Positions 34,513 to 43,744 are shown, counted from the stretch's first letter. The stretch is DNA of 64,000 nucleotides from Poseidonibacter lekithochrous (GCF_013283835.1 NZ_CP054052.1:1364001-1428000), one strand, 5' to 3'. The notes: generated from the letters alone by a model not told the origin. A program made the numbers and translations.

Positions 34513-36138
34513 ATGAACTTATTTTTATCAAAAATGCTTTCTAGTATGGTGACACGCTTTTTATTTTTAGCAATTATAATAGTAGTGATAGTGACATCTA
34601 TTAGATATTATGTAGTAAATGTACAGCTTAGAGGTGAATTTGAAAAGATTGTACAAACTCAACAAATAGCTCTTGCTTCGAGTATGGCATTAAATGTAAG
34701 TTATAAAATCACTCAAAGAAAAGAGTTTTTAAATAAAATAGCTTCTTCCATTCCAATTGAATTATTGAACAAACCTAAAGAGTTATCAGCATGGATACAA
34801 GAACGGCAAGATATCTATCCTATCTTTTCTAATGGAATATATTTTATCTCACCTAAAGGTTTTATAGTTCCTAGTTATTCAGACTTTAATACAAATTTAT
34901 CTAAATCTAATTTTTCTAATAAGGATTATTTTAAAGGTGCATTTTCTAAAAATATATTTGTTGGTAAACCCACAAAAGGGATACTTTCAGATGAAGTTGT
35001 TATTCCAATATCAATAGCTATTAAGAACAAATCAGGGGACACCGTGGCAATAATAGTAGGTGAAAGTGCTTTATTGGCTCCTAAATTCTTAGATATGATA
35101 AATCAAGGGAAGATTGGAGAAACAGGAGGTTACTTATTAATTTCTAGAAGTGAAGAGATGTTTATTGCAGCTAGTAAAGAAATATTAATACTAAAAAAAA
35201 CAGCAAAAATTGGGGTAAACAAACTTCATGATGAAGCGATGAAAGGTATTAATGGCAGTGGTATAACAAAAAATGCTCAAGGAATTTATGAAATGATTGC
35301 ATTTCAAACTGTTCCAAATATTAAAGACTGGTTTATAGTAAGTAGAATACCTGTTAAAGAAGCATTTAAAGTGTTAGATAATTGGGAGAATATGTTAATT
35401 CGTGTTACATTTATTTCAATTCCTTTTATCTTGTTGATTATAATAATAGCCTTTATAGATATATTTAGACAACTATTTTTTGCAGTTAAACAAACAGAGA
35501 GAATGTTACTTGATGAGATTCCTTTAGATAGGCTTCCTATAAAAAGGATGGATGAGGTAGGACATTTAATGGCAGCTTTTAATCAATTGATAATAATGCT
35601 AAAGTCCAATCAAGAGGTATTAAAAGAACAAGCACATCATGATAATCTAACAGGACTTCCCAATCGTCTTTTGTTAGAAGATAGACTGAACCTTGAATTT
35701 TTAAGGGCAGACCGTAATAGTACTTATTTTGCATTGCTTTACCTTGATTTAGATGGCTTTAAACTTATCAATGATTCCTTGGGTCATGATGCTGGAGATA
35801 TGGCATTAATAGAGGTTACGAAGAGATTTAAAACTTGTATAAGAGAAAGTGATACACTAGCAAGAATTGGTGGTGATGAGTTTGTTATAGTAGTGGGTAG
35901 TATAAAAAATAATCTGACAAATGCCCAAAAAGTGGCCGCTACAGTTGCTAATAAATGTATTGATATCTTAAATGAACAAATAAAAATTAAAGAGAATAAT
36001 GCAAACCTTGGCGTATCAATTGGTATATCAATAGGTAATGGTCAAAGTTCACTTGATAAGCTTAGAAAAAAAGCAGATTTAGCAATGTATAAAGCTAAAG
36101 AATCTGGAAAAGGAAAGTATGTAATTGATAAAGGTTAA
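34513..36138 (+). CDS. Membrane diguanylate cyclase with Cache sensor
   Basis: 541 residues. Membrane helices at about 15-32 and 295-320 bracket a periplasmic dCache domain (QDIYPIFSNGIYFISPKGFIVP). A HAMP-like segment leads to the GGDEF domain from about 375: DNLTGLPNRLL, FALLYLDLDGFKLINDSLGHDAGD, and RIGGDEF intact, with an inhibitory site RESD five residues before it. Such enzymes make cyclic-di-GMP. No EAL domain is present. Monocistronic. Confidence 0.92.
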   Translation: MNLFLSKMLSSMVTRFLFLAIIIVVIVTSIRYYVVNVQLRGEFEKIVQTQQIALASSMALNVSYKITQRKEFLNKIASSIPIELLNKPKELSAWIQERQDIYPIFSNGIYFISPKGFIVPSYSDFNTNLSKSNFSNKDYFKGAFSKNIFVGKPTKGILSDEVVIPISIAIKNKSGDTVAIIVGESALLAPKFLDMINQGKIGETGGYLLISRSEEMFIAASKEILILKKTAKIGVNKLHDEAMKGINGSGITKNAQGIYEMIAFQTVPNIKDWFIVSRIPVKEAFKVLDNWENMLIRVTFISIPFILLIIIIAFIDIFRQLFFAVKQTERMLLDEIPLDRLPIKRMDEVGHLMAAFNQLIIMLKSNQEVLKEQAHHDNLTGLPNRLLLEDRLNLEFLRADRNSTYFALLYLDLDGFKLINDSLGHDAGDMALIEVTKRFKTCIRESDTLARIGGDEFVIVVGSIKNNLTNAQKVAATVANKCIDILNEQIKIKENNANLGVSIGISIGNGQSSLDKLRKKADLAMYKAKESGKGKYVIDKG

Positions 36139-36260
36139 TGATATTGATATTATATATATTAAGGAAATCATTACTTAAGATATATAAGTTAATCTTTAAA
36201 CATTATTTTATTTTTAAAGGTATTATGTTAGGATTAATAAGCTTCTAAAAGGAGTTTATT

Positions 36261-37292
36261 ATGAGATTAAAAAACCTAATACTAATCATTTGTTCTTTTC
36301 TTTTAATCATCAATACTTTACAGGCAGAAGATAAAAAAGTTGGTGAATTCTTTGGCGCAAAAAACACCCATATGCCTTCATGGTTTCTAAATAGTTTTTT
36401 AGATTTGGGCGAAGATATTGAAGACTTAGCATCTAATAACAAAAGACTTATACTTTATATACATCAAGATAATTGCCCCTATTGTTATAAGTTCATCACA
36501 GAAAATCTAAGTGATAAAACTACAAAAAATAAAATCTTGAAAAACTTCGGCATAGTTGAATTTAATATGTTTGGAGATAGAGAAATTATAGATATTGATG
36601 GGGAAGAATATACTGAAAAAGAGTTTGCTATAAAATATAAAGTTCAGTTTACTCCTACTTTGATATTTTTTGATGAAGAGGGAAAACAACTCTTAAGGCT
36701 GAATGGTTATATAAATATAAAAGATTTCAATTTAGCCTTAGATTATATCAAGGATAAAAAAGAAAATAGTTTATCTTACAAAGAGTATATAAGAGTTAAA
36801 AAGAATGAAAAACAAAATATGACTTTGATAGATGAACCAGATTTATTTACAAAGACTAGAAGTTTTGTAAGAGAAAGTGATTCTAAAAAAATGGCAATAT
36901 TTTTTGAATCAACAAATTGTAATGAGTGTAAAACCCTACATAATAAACTACTAAAAGATGAAAGAACAAGAGCCTTACTAAAAAAGATGGATGTATATCA
37001 AGTAGATATAAATTCACCAAAATCAATAGTAACACCATCTAAACTAATCACAAAGATAAAAGATTGGACTAGTGAGCTGAATATCACTCATATTCCTACT
37101 GTTATCTTTTTTGATGAAAAAGCGCAAGAGATTATCCGAATCGAATCAAATTTCAAAAACTTTCATTTCCAAAGTATTGTGGATTATGCCGTAAGCAATG
37201 CTTACAAGGATGAAAAAGAGTTCCAGCGATATCTTACTAAAAGAGCAGATGATATTAGAGAAAAAGGAATAGATGTTAATATTTGGGATTAG
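36261..37292 (+). CDS. Periplasmic protein with two thioredoxin-like domains
   Basis: 343 residues with a signal peptide (about 1-22). The first domain has CPYC at 72-75 and cis-Pro FTPT (about 130-133); the second has CNEC at 220-223 and THIPTVIFF. Each is a SoxW/DsbD-gamma-like thioredoxin fold. Two active-site pairs in tandem suggest a reductase or electron-relay role in the periplasm; the partners are unknown. A strong AAAAGGAG precedes the ATG. The next gene starts 40 bases downstream on the same strand. Confidence 0.78.
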   Translation: MRLKNLILIICSFLLIINTLQAEDKKVGEFFGAKNTHMPSWFLNSFLDLGEDIEDLASNNKRLILYIHQDNCPYCYKFITENLSDKTTKNKILKNFGIVEFNMFGDREIIDIDGEEYTEKEFAIKYKVQFTPTLIFFDEEGKQLLRLNGYINIKDFNLALDYIKDKKENSLSYKEYIRVKKNEKQNMTLIDEPDLFTKTRSFVRESDSKKMAIFFESTNCNECKTLHNKLLKDERTRALLKKMDVYQVDINSPKSIVTPSKLITKIKDWTSELNITHIPTVIFFDEKAQEIIRIESNFKNFHFQSIVDYAVSNAYKDEKEFQRYLTKRADDIREKGIDVNIWD

Positions 37293-37332
37293 TCAATAAT
37301 AAGTAAACTTTATTAATAAAGGAGAAAAGAAA

Positions 37333-37749
37333 ATGAACACAATTCAAAAAATAGCAAAACAGTTTTTTGAGGCATGTGAAGAAGGAAAAGGCTGGGATGA
37401 ATGTAGTTCATACTGTCTTCCTGATGCTACATTCTCATCACAAACTATTGTATTAGCGGAAATATCTACTCTTGAAGAATATACTGAATGGATGAAAGGT
37501 TTATTTACTCCTATTCCAGATGGTAATCATGAAGTGAAGTTTTTTGCTGCTGATGAAGAACAAAAATCAGTACTAGCTTTTGCAGTTTTTCATGGTACTC
37601 AAACTGGTGAGGGAGGTCCTGTGCCACCAACTGGTAATAGTATTAGTGCTGATTATGTTTATCATATAGAATTTGAGGGTAAACGTATAAAACATATGAC
37701 AAAAATATGGAATGATTCCATAAGTCTTCAACAGCTTGGATGGGCTTAG
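37333..37749 (+). CDS. SnoaL/NTF2-like protein
   Basis: 138 residues. The pattern of an NTF2-like fold is visible: FFEACEEGKGWDECSSYCLPDATF, EYTEWMKGLF and DYVYHIEFEGKRIKHMTKIWND. Members are small enzymes or binding proteins of varied function; nothing here narrows it. It has a strong Shine-Dalgarno (AAAGGAGAAAAG). Confidence 0.7.
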   Translation: MNTIQKIAKQFFEACEEGKGWDECSSYCLPDATFSSQTIVLAEISTLEEYTEWMKGLFTPIPDGNHEVKFFAADEEQKSVLAFAVFHGTQTGEGGPVPPTGNSISADYVYHIEFEGKRIKHMTKIWNDSISLQQLGWA

Positions 37750-37805
37750 TGCCTGCTCAAGTTTTTTAATCACATATATGTTTTGCTTCTTTTAATACAA
37801 AATTG

Positions 37806-37811
37806 TATAAT
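37806..37811 (+). promoter_or_regulatory. Probable extended -10 box of the SelW-like gene
   Basis: TATAAT preceded by TG (TGTATAAT) lies 28 bases before the ATG at 37839, giving a short leader. Confidence 0.5.
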
Positions 37812-37838
37812 AATTAATTATTACAAAAAGGATTCCAA

Positions 37839-38066
37839 ATGAATGTAGAAATATTCTATTGTGGAGTTTGAAACTATTTGCCAGAAGCTTCTAGGTTAGA
37901 AGAGGAATTAAAAGGTAATTTTTCAGATATAAACATAAAATTAAATGAAGGCTCAGGTGGTATTTTCAAAGTGATTATTGATGATACTGTTATTTTTGAT
38001 AAGTTAGATGTAGAACATAGATTTCCAAATGATGGGGAAATTATTGAAAGAATAGATAAGTTATAA
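37839..38066 (+). CDS. SelW/Rdx-family selenoprotein (in-frame UGA)
   Basis: 75 residues when the TGA at 37869-37871 is read as selenocysteine. The N-terminus MNVEIFYCGV-U-NYLPEA gives a C8-x-x-U11 redox pair at the family position, followed by ASRLEEELK and GSGGIFKV, the Rdx/SelW signature. A plain reading would start only after the TGA and miss the active site. AAGGA sits six bases before ATG 37839. The TGA is followed by a hairpin with a GGT loop. SelW-like selenoproteins are known in C. jejuni. Function of the family is probably thiol redox; the natural partner is unknown. Confidence 0.88.
37869..37902 (+). promoter_or_regulatory. SECIS-like hairpin of the SelW-like gene
   Basis: CTTCTA (37888-37893) and TAGAAG (37897-37902) form a perfect stem closing a GGT loop, 22 bases after the TGA. 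Its loop resembles the GGT loop of the fdhA element. Confidence 0.65.
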
Positions 38067-38117
38067 AAAATATAAGTCAAATTTCATTAGAATACCCATA
38101 ATATTTAAAGGATTTAA

Positions 38118-38678
38118 ATGAATAAAGAATTTGACAAGTTCAAACAGTGGCTTACTCACAATTATAGTGATGGTTTATTAGATTTGAATCCTCCTGCAAG
38201 TGATGATGAAATAAAAGAACTTACATCTACTCTTGGGGTTGAATTACCAGAAGATTTTATAAGTGTACTAAAAATACATAATGGTCAAAAAGGCGAAAAA
38301 GCTTGGCTTTTTGACTCACAAGAGTTTTTATCAACTCATCGTATTATTGAAGAGTTTAATACTTGGAAAAAACTACAAGTAACAAAACTTCAAGATAAAG
38401 TCTCAATGCCTGATGATGGAGTTAGAAGTGACTGGTGGAATATAAATTGGATACCATTTACAAGTGATGGTTGTGGCGATCACTATTGTATTGATTTAAA
38501 CCCAAACTCTTCAGGAACAAAAGGTCAAATTATTACATTATGGTTTGAATCACCTGAGAGAGAAATAGTATCTACTAGCTTTTCACAGTGGTTTGAAGAG
38601 TATCTAGAAGAATTAAATACAGGTAATCTTGTGTATTCAAAAGAGTACAACTCTATAGTTCATAAAGATGAATTATAA
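38118..38678 (+). CDS. SMI1/KNR4-family protein
   Basis: 186 residues. NPPASDDEIKELTSTLGVELPEDFISVLKIHNGQ and WIPFTSDGCGDHYCIDLNP match the SMI1/KNR4 (SUKH) fold. In bacteria many members are immunity proteins to contact-dependent or polymorphic toxins, but stand-alone copies are also common. No toxin gene is adjacent. It follows the SelW-like gene in the same direction with AAGGA upstream. Confidence 0.83.
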   Translation: MNKEFDKFKQWLTHNYSDGLLDLNPPASDDEIKELTSTLGVELPEDFISVLKIHNGQKGEKAWLFDSQEFLSTHRIIEEFNTWKKLQVTKLQDKVSMPDDGVRSDWWNINWIPFTSDGCGDHYCIDLNPNSSGTKGQIITLWFESPEREIVSTSFSQWFEEYLEELNTGNLVYSKEYNSIVHKDEL

Positions 38679-38692
38679 AAAAGGAATAGTTT

Positions 38693-39040
38693 ATGAACGA
38701 AAATATGATATATATATTTATTGCATTACTAGCTTTTCTAGCTTACAAAAAATATAGTCAATACCAAGTATTAAAACTTGTTCCAGATTTGCTAGCGCAA
38801 GGTGGACAAATAGTTGATGTTAGAAGTGAAGAGGAATTTGCCTCATCTTCAAAAGATGGAAGTATAAATATCCCATTACATTCACTTAAAAAAAGAATGA
38901 ATGAGTTAGATAATAAAAAGCCTATAATTCTTTGTTGTGCAAGTGGAAGTAGAAGTGGTTTAGCAAAACGTACTTTGACAGCACAAGGTTTTGAGAATGT
39001 TCACAATGTAGGAACATGGAGAGCTCTTAGAAAGTTTTAG
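38693..39040 (+). CDS. Membrane-anchored rhodanese-like protein
   Basis: 115 residues. A hydrophobic N-terminal helix (about 5-18) anchors a single rhodanese domain: DVRSEEEF, INIPLHSLKKRM and active-site loop CCASGSRSG. Such proteins carry sulfane sulfur or act in thiol homeostasis; the substrate is unknown. The stop lies in a perfect terminator hairpin. Confidence 0.85.
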   Translation: MNENMIYIFIALLAFLAYKKYSQYQVLKLVPDLLAQGGQIVDVRSEEEFASSSKDGSINIPLHSLKKRMNELDNKKPIILCCASGSRSGLAKRTLTAQGFENVHNVGTWRALRKF

Positions 39041-39060
39041 TAAACTTTCTAAGCTTTTTT
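39026..39060 (+). terminator. Terminator overlapping the rhodanese stop
   Basis: A perfect 12-base stem (39026-39037 and 39042-39053) with a TAGT loop that includes the stop codon, then a T-run. Confidence 0.85.
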
Positions 39061-39071
39061 AAGACTAGTTA

Positions 39072-40286
39072 TTAATCTAACTTACTAGTTAGACTCTCAC
39101 CAAATGCTTCTTCAATATATGGAGAAATTTGCCATTCGTTTTTGAACTCTTTATATTGATTTACTGTCTTTTTAATATTTGTATTATCTTCAAAGAATGC
39201 TCTAATCATTACATTTTTAGGTGTATGTTCCATATCAATAAACTCTAATACTTGTGTTCTATAACCCATAATTTCTAATACATTTGCTCTTACACTATCA
39301 GTTAGTAAAGTTGCAAGTTTTTCTTTGATAATTCCATATTTCATCATAGGAATCATTTTTTCATTTTTGATTTTCTTTAGGAATTCATGTTGACAACAAG
39401 GCACTGCTAAAATAACATTTGCTCCCCAGTTTACAGCTTTTGCTAAAGCTTCATCAGTTGCAGTATTACAAGCATGAAGTGAGATAACCATATCTACATC
39501 TGTAAATTGATCAAAACCTTTAATATCCCCTTGCTCAAATCTTAAATCATCAAAGTTTAGTTTCTTAGCTAAGTTAGAACAGAATTCAATAACATTCTCT
39601 TTTAAATCAAGACCTACAATCTCTACGTTATATCCCATTTTTAAAACAAGATAATCATATAAAGCAAAAGTAAGATATGCTTTTCCACATCCAAAATCAA
39701 TAATTCTAATAGTTTTGTTTTTATCTAAATAGGGAATACAATCAGCAACTAGTTCTAAATAACGATTGATTTGTTTGAACTTATCGTATTTAGCATTTAC
39801 GATTTTTCCTTGTTTAGTCATGATTCCAAGTTCTATTAAGAAAGGTGTTAATTCACCTTCATTTAGAATGTATTTTTTCTTTCTATTATGTGATGCAATT
39901 TCAGCTTTTTTACTTGCAGCTTTTTTCTTTATATTTGCCTCACCTTTTTTACTAATTAGTATATGATAATCAGCATCTACAGTGTTTATAAGTACTTGTT
40001 TAAAATATGTTTTAGTTAGATTATACATTTCAACAAAAGTCTCATCATTGTCTAAGTTCTTATGTTCTACATTTTTATCATAGATATACTCAAACTGGTG
40101 TTTTACTTCATCTTTGATAGTTACTTTTTTGATAGTTACTTTATTGAAAGTTTTCTCTGATTTATTTTTTACGCCACTAAAAACCGCATAAATTATGCTT
40201 TCTTCGTTGATTATTTTTTCCATTAATTCAGTTAGGTTCTGCATAATGTTTAAAACTCCTGTTTTTAGATTTATTTTTCGTATCAT
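39072..40286 (-). CDS. SAM-dependent methyltransferase
   Basis: 404 residues (390 if ATG 40244 is used). The C-terminal half is a class I methyltransferase: IRIIDFGCGKAYLTFALYDYLVLKMG (SAM motif I), EIVGLDLKENVIEF, DMVISLHACNTATDEAL and AVPCCQHEFLKK. The HAC and PCCQH motifs resemble the METTL25/RRNAD1-like group, suggesting an RNA or protein substrate; this is not proved. The N-terminal 150 residues have a Lys-rich region. Neither start has a well placed ribosome site. Single gene facing the rhodanese. Confidence 0.78.
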   Translation of the reverse strand: MIRKINLKTGVLNIMQNLTELMEKIINEESIIYAVFSGVKNKSEKTFNKVTIKKVTIKDEVKHQFEYIYDKNVEHKNLDNDETFVEMYNLTKTYFKQVLINTVDADYHILISKKGEANIKKKAASKKAEIASHNRKKKYILNEGELTPFLIELGIMTKQGKIVNAKYDKFKQINRYLELVADCIPYLDKNKTIRIIDFGCGKAYLTFALYDYLVLKMGYNVEIVGLDLKENVIEFCSNLAKKLNFDDLRFEQGDIKGFDQFTDVDMVISLHACNTATDEALAKAVNWGANVILAVPCCQHEFLKKIKNEKMIPMMKYGIIKEKLATLLTDSVRANVLEIMGYRTQVLEFIDMEHTPKNVMIRAFFEDNTNIKKTVNQYKEFKNEWQISPYIEEAFGESLTSKLD

Positions 40287-40352
40287 ATCTAAAGATACTT
40301 CCTTTATATATTAATCAAACAATTCAAATTTGGGATAACAAAAAAATTATTA

Positions 40353-40358
40353 TATAAT
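40353..40358 (+). promoter_or_regulatory. Probable -10 box of the second rhodanese gene
   Basis: TATAAT in TATATAATCC lies 24 bases before ATG 40382, giving a leader of about 17 bases. Confidence 0.5.
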
Positions 40359-40381
40359 CCTAGTAATTAATAGGAGAAAAT

Positions 40382-40774
40382 ATGAATGAACAAATAAAAC
40401 ACTATGAAGACAAGCTAAAATATGAGATGGATTCTTGGGATTTAAGTGTTGCATTAAAAAACAATGAAAATGTAATTGTTATAGATGCAAGAGCTTCAAA
40501 TGCCTATAAATATGAAAGAGTTCCAAATGCTATTAATATACCTCATAAAACAATGAATATAGATACTACAAAAGATTTAGATAAAGACGCAGTATATATA
40601 TCATATTGTGATGGAATAGGGTGTAATGCCTCAACAAAAGGCGCTTTAAATATGGCTAAACTTGGATTCCAAGTAAAAGAGCTTATTGGAGGACTTGATT
40701 GGTGGATTAGAGATGGTCACGAAACACACGGAGAAAATGCTAGAAAATCTACTGGTGTATCTTGTGCTTGTTAA
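40382..40774 (+). CDS. Cytoplasmic rhodanese-like protein
   Basis: 130 residues, one domain: VIDARASNAYKYERVPNAINIPHK and the active-site loop YCDGIGCNAS, then GGLDWWIRDGH. The C-terminus ends in CAC. It is a sulfur-transferase fold without a clear partner. AGGAG precedes ATG. It stands alone between two minus-strand genes. Confidence 0.83.
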   Translation: MNEQIKHYEDKLKYEMDSWDLSVALKNNENVIVIDARASNAYKYERVPNAINIPHKTMNIDTTKDLDKDAVYISYCDGIGCNASTKGALNMAKLGFQVKELIGGLDWWIRDGHETHGENARKSTGVSCAC

Positions 40775-40802
40775 TTAAAACTATTTTACAATTTTATAAA
40801 AC

Positions 40803-41381
40803 TTAAAAGTATAACTTTATATTTCTTTCTAACATTTCATATCTAATATTATGAATTTTTAATAGATCAGTTATACTAATAAGTTCTTTAATATGATTAG
40901 CTGAACCTTTATTTAGAATAATTTCTTTTGTTTCTCTATTAAAAGAATACGAGATAAATTGTTTGAAAATATCATCCATAATTGCTGAAATCTCATTTGA
41001 ATCAGATGAGTATTTACACAATAAATTATCGAAATTTTGAATATATAAAATTAAATGATGCACATTTATTGGTTTTAATAGTAATTTCCTATCAAAAATA
41101 TCTGCACATTGTTTACATGTAAATGTATGATTATATGTTAATGTCTTACTTATAACTAGTATCTTTTGTTTTGGAACTGTATTTGTAATATGCTGAAAAA
41201 GTTTTTCTCCAATCTCATTTGTAACGTCTATTATGATTAAAGAATCTTTAGAGACTTTTTTATAATGTAAATAGAAGTCTTCTTCTGTTGTTGTTTTAAT
41301 AAAGTTGATATTTAGATGTTTTGCAACAATATCATAAATATCTTGATTTGTACTTTCTGTATCGTAAATTAATATTTCCAT
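40803..41381 (-). CDS. Degenerate response-regulator-like protein
   Basis: 192 residues. A receiver-like fold covers about 1-115: D53 (IIIDVTNE) and K103 in LLLKPIN are at the right places, but the usual N-terminal acidic pair is only D7 and T8. A TCKQC motif (about 88-92) is unusual for this fold. The C-terminal 75 residues are not a recognised output domain. It may be a sensing or anti-regulator protein. No kinase is adjacent. Confidence 0.6.
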   Translation of the reverse strand: MEILIYDTESTNQDIYDIVAKHLNINFIKTTTEEDFYLHYKKVSKDSLIIIDVTNEIGEKLFQHITNTVPKQKILVISKTLTYNHTFTCKQCADIFDRKLLLKPINVHHLILYIQNFDNLLCKYSSDSNEISAIMDDIFKQFISYSFNRETKEIILNKGSANHIKELISITDLLKIHNIRYEMLERNIKLYF

Positions 41382-41816
41382 TCCGAATTATCTCCAAATA
41401 AATATTATATATAACTAAATAATTTATTTTTATAGGTTTTGAACTGATAAAAATTACTTTTATTAATATGAAAAAAATTAAAATACTATAAGAATAATCA
41501 TAACTATATCTTATTCAATTTTCTGAAATATTTGTAAGATTTGATATTTGGCTTTAAGTATTATGAATAATTTAGAAATATAATATATAAATTAAATCAA
41601 ATATCTTTAAAATCTTTATTATTTTATATATTAAATAAATTATACCCCTATAATAACTATATAGCAGTAATCTTATTCATTATTTATATATTATTAAATC
41701 TAGAAAAATCAATTAATTATATCTATTAAATACTATTTGTATTATTTTGATATGGGTCAAGAAGAATTTTAAAGTATTTAAATATACTTCGACTACTTTA
41801 AATGAAAGGACAGAAT
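41382..41816. other. AT-rich intergenic region without a gene
   Basis: No credible reading frame on either strand. It holds AT-rich stretches, a TATAAT at 41649-41654, and an inverted repeat AAGTAT/ATACTT (41772-41789) 28 bases before the next gene. Confidence 0.6.
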
Positions 41817-42044
41817 ATGAAACAAAATTTCATAAGAGTAGTATTATCTTTACTTATAATATCTGCGGCAAATGCTGGTAATAAATTCAATGATCTAACT
41901 GAAGCTTATTTAACAGAGAAAGCATCTTTAGATGTAAGAATGACAATTGCTAAAGATCCTGAAACTTCTTTAAAGGTATTAAAAGTATTAACTCAAGATA
42001 GTAATTCAGAAGTTAGTAAACTAGCTAAAGAAGCTATCAAATAA
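41817..42044 (+). CDS. Small exported protein with one HEAT/LRV-like repeat
   Basis: 75 residues. Signal peptide (about 1-20, ending ANAG) and one repeat SLDVRMTIAKDPETSLKVLKVLTQDSNSEVSKLAKEAI, which looks like a leucine-rich-repeat-variant or HEAT unit. AAAGGA places the start at ATG 41817 rather than 41802. A hairpin follows. Function unknown. Confidence 0.7.
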   Translation: MKQNFIRVVLSLLIISAANAGNKFNDLTEAYLTEKASLDVRMTIAKDPETSLKVLKVLTQDSNSEVSKLAKEAIK

Positions 42045-42078
42045 TAATTATCAACTCCTACAATTGATGATTATAAAT

Positions 42079-42104
42079 AATAGGTAGCGTATTTGCTATC
42101 TATT
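42079..42104 (+). terminator. Hairpin after the small exported protein
   Basis: A 10-base stem with one G-U pair closes a GTATTT loop, with a weak T tail; a probable terminator. Confidence 0.5.
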
Positions 42105-42164
42105 GTTTGTATCTCATATATCTTACTAATATTTTTTTTACTATAATACGCTAAAAAGAATATA

Positions 42165-43412
42165 ATGCAAACACTTGAACAATTAAACAATGATGAATTA
42201 AAAGGCATCAAACAACTTACTATTTCAGAAGATTTATGTGAATTTCCTCAAAAAATATTTGAACTAGCAGATAGTTTGGAAATGTTAGATTTAAGTAATA
42301 ATAAGCTTACACATATACCAAATCTAGAAAAACTTACTAATCTGAAAATTGCTTTTTTTTCATACAATCTTTTTACAGAACTACCAAATGCTTTTAAAAA
42401 CTGTAAAAATTTATATATGTTGGGACTTAAAGGTAATCAAATTGAAGTTATTAAAGAGGATATTTTACCTCATAGTATTTCATGGCTTATTTTAACTGAT
42501 AATAAAATCAAAACACTTCCAAACTCTATTGGTGATTTAACTAAACTTCAAAAATTTCCATTAGCAGGAAACCTTTTAACAACTTTACCTAATAGTATGC
42601 AAAACTGTAAAAACTTAGAGTTATTAAGATTATCAGCTAATAATTTAAAAGAGATTCCTTCTTGGCTTCTTAATCTTCCAAAGCTTTCATGGTTGGCATT
42701 TTCAGGTAATGATTGTTCTGTTCAACCACAAGTTGATTTAGAAAAAGCTTCTTTAGAAAAACTACAGATTCAAGAGCAATTAGGTGAGGGCGCTTCCGGT
42801 ATGATATATAAAGCCTTTTGCTCAACACAAAAAAAAGATGTAGCTCTTAAACTTTTTAAAGGGGCAATTACTAGCGATGGTTATGCTGTTGATGAAATGA
42901 ATACATATATGTCAATAGGAAAACACAATAATCTTATTAATGTTATTGCAAAAATTGATGAGGATGAAAAACTAGGGCTTTTACTTGATCTTATTCCTAA
43001 AAGTTATGAAAACTTAGGTTTCCCACCAAACTTTGATACTTGTACTAGAGATACTTTTGCTAATAACCATACAATGACAAGTAAAAGTATTTATGAAGTA
43101 GTAAAACATATTCAATCAGCTGCAATTCATTTACATGAAAAAAATCTTATGCATGGAGATTTATATGCTCACAATATTTTAATAAATGAAGATAATCACT
43201 GTTATTTAGGTGACTTTGGGGCAAGTAGTTTTTATGATAATAAAGCTTATGAAAAAATTGAAGTTCGTGCTTTTGGATGTTTAATTGATGATTTACTTAA
43301 CATTTGTTCTGATAAAGAGAATACTTGTTTTGAGACTTTGCGAACTGTTTCACAAACTTGTATGAATGAAGATGTAAATTCAAGACCTTTATTTAATGAG
43401 ATTAATTTTTAA
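42165..43412 (+). CDS. Leucine-rich-repeat protein kinase
   Basis: 415 residues, cytoplasmic. Leucine-rich repeats fill about 14-190 (LEMLDLSNNKLTHIP, LYMLGLKGNQIEVI, LELLRLSANNLKEIP). A eukaryotic-like kinase domain follows: glycine loop GEGASG (207-212), K229 in VALKLF, E244, HGD with D332 and N337, and DFG (350-352). The C-lobe is short but ends with NSRPLFNEI, similar to the kinase terminal helix. All catalytic residues appear present. It is monocistronic and has no phosphatase partner nearby. LRR-kinase fusions are rare in this phylum to my knowledge. Confidence 0.85.
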   Translation: MQTLEQLNNDELKGIKQLTISEDLCEFPQKIFELADSLEMLDLSNNKLTHIPNLEKLTNLKIAFFSYNLFTELPNAFKNCKNLYMLGLKGNQIEVIKEDILPHSISWLILTDNKIKTLPNSIGDLTKLQKFPLAGNLLTTLPNSMQNCKNLELLRLSANNLKEIPSWLLNLPKLSWLAFSGNDCSVQPQVDLEKASLEKLQIQEQLGEGASGMIYKAFCSTQKKDVALKLFKGAITSDGYAVDEMNTYMSIGKHNNLINVIAKIDEDEKLGLLLDLIPKSYENLGFPPNFDTCTRDTFANNHTMTSKSIYEVVKHIQSAAIHLHEKNLMHGDLYAHNILINEDNHCYLGDFGASSFYDNKAYEKIEVRAFGCLIDDLLNICSDKENTCFETLRTVSQTCMNEDVNSRPLFNEINF

Positions 43413-43490
43413 ATAATATAAAATCTTGACATATTTCAATGATTTAAATTCAAATTATCTATATACTTAAAATAAAAAATGGATGGTTCA

Positions 43491-43736
43491 ATGAAAAAAT
43501 TAATTTTAACAATTGTATTTACTGCTTTTATTTGTACTTTATCAGTGCAAGCTTCACCAAAAGTAGAAGTTATGGAAAAGAATACTTCAACAAAAAAAAT
43601 GAATGATGATAAGATAAAATTAACACTAGAAATGTGTAAAAAGAAAATAGGTATTGATAACTATAATTTTATGAAAGATATTTTCAATGATGAAAATATT
43701 GTAATGACGAAATGTAAAGAAGCACTTATGAAATAA
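43491..43736 (+). CDS. Small exported hypothetical protein
   Basis: 81 residues with a signal peptide (MKKLILTIVFTAFICTLSVQA) and a charged mature part that contains two cysteines (MCKKKIG and MTKCKEAL). GGATGG favours ATG 43491 over 43479. A perfect hairpin follows. No family recognised; the cysteine pair could form a disulfide. Confidence 0.65.
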   Translation: MKKLILTIVFTAFICTLSVQASPKVEVMEKNTSTKKMNDDKIKLTLEMCKKKIGIDNYNFMKDIFNDENIVMTKCKEALMK

Positions 43737-43744
43737 CTTTGCTT

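Noticed and set aside
37878-38066. Stand-alone 62-residue gene starting at TTG
   Set aside because: It lacks the family active site; the true start is ATG 37839 with the UGA read as selenocysteine.
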